From positions 1 to 13,589 of the forward strand of contig JBDREC010000052.1 in NCBI GenBank assembly GCA_043820105.1: DNA of 13,589 nt. The letters run 5' to 3'. Position numbers and translations under genes: made by a program. This document shows positions 13,480 to 13,589 of the stretch, one piece after another (position 1 is the first letter of the stretch; each line of letters starts with the position of its first letter). This stretch comes from JBDREC01 sp043820105 [NCBI: Pseudomonadota bacterium]. Lineage in GTDB: Bacteria > Bdellovibrionota_F > JAHFAK01. The notes beneath the pieces were generated by a model. The model was not told the origin of the DNA. It was given only the letters and a program-made list of their open reading frames with translations, and did not search any database.

Positions 13480-13589
13480 TACTGCTATTTTTATTAAATA
13501 TTATTTTTAAAAAAGATTATGCATATGGTTTTTAAAGCAAATTAAAATGCTTTTTTCTTCTCTTAATAAAAAATATTTTAGTAGCAGGT
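13477..13589. repeat. Imperfect inverted repeat reaching the window edge
   Basis: ACCTACTGCTA (13477-13487) and TAGTAGCAGGT (13579-13589) are inverted repeats with two non-matching positions out of eleven. The left arm begins where the stem-loop at 13393-13479 ends, and the right arm is cut by the window end, so it could be longer. The 91 bases between are very AT-rich and hold no gene. Confidence 0.35.
13534..13556 (+). terminator. Weak terminator-like hairpin
   Basis: AAAGCA (13534-13539) pairs with TGCTTT (13548-13553) around eight bases, followed by three more T, then CTTCTC. With only two strong pairs in the stem it is a marginal intrinsic terminator, and no gene directly upstream on the + strand requires one. 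Confidence 0.2.

Larger units (their letters stand above)
12998..13589. other. 592-base stretch without a convincing intact gene
   Basis: After the large gene stops there is no well-supported complete gene to the end of the window. A 90-codon + strand frame beginning with TTG at 13052 has no ribosome site and a Ser/Phe-rich composition typical of an antisense shadow. The stretch contains a wide stem (13010-13045), a probable decayed minus-strand gene (13069-13338), two alternative hairpins (13072-13112), a long stem-loop (13393-13479) and a larger inverted repeat reaching the window edge. Confidence 0.7.

Noticed and set aside
1-13589. tRNA, rRNA, CRISPR array, complete insertion sequence or prophage genes
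   Set aside because: Nothing with these structures or motifs was seen on either strand.

Overview
The window is AT-rich (roughly 30% GC by eye) bacterial DNA. All confident genes are on the + strand, use normal stop codons and are densely packed. Several products carry N-terminal signal or anchor sequences, and one gene encodes a GspE/MshE-type N-terminal domain, so an envelope with secreted proteins and a type II secretion or type IV pilus style machinery is likely. A diderm is my inference. Nothing here fixes the phylum: there is no rRNA, ribosomal protein or other marker, and I saw no tRNA or CRISPR array.

Layout. (1) 27-1085 encodes a WYL-domain transcription regulator. (2) After a gap holding an excellent sigma-54 (-24/-12) promoter, 1248-2798 encodes an exported clan CD (caspase/legumain-like) cysteine peptidase homologue with an unrecognised N-terminal half. 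(3) 2993-4366 encodes an organophosphate:phosphate antiporter of the GlpT/UhpT/UhpC family with both substrate-binding arginines. (4) 4448-7681 is a tight three-gene unit: a free-standing MshEN-like (putative c-di-GMP binding) protein, an 8-bp overlapping gene for a membrane-anchored TPR-like protein, and, 5 bp later, the ABC-F ATPase Uup. (5) 7904-12997 encodes a 1697-residue exported protein that I do not recognise. It has a beta-rich N-terminal part, a Ser/Asp/Glu linker, a helical part and a late Gly/Ala-rich hydrophobic region. A run of eight G sits inside its frame. (6) 12998-13589 has no convincing intact gene. It holds a minus-strand reading frame that looks like a decayed gene, two competing hairpins, and a striking long stem-loop whose imperfect pairs are all A-C on the + strand and therefore G-U on the - strand.

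How the parts work together. Only the 4448-7681 unit is a clear operon. The WYL regulator next to a sigma-54-driven caspase-like protein suggests controlled expression of an exported protease, but a regulatory link is inference. The most unusual items are the stem-loop at 13393-13479, the large unknown exported protein with its G8 tract, the lone MshEN-like protein, and the sigma-54-linked caspase homologue. I did not find a complete, clearly recognisable new multi-gene system.
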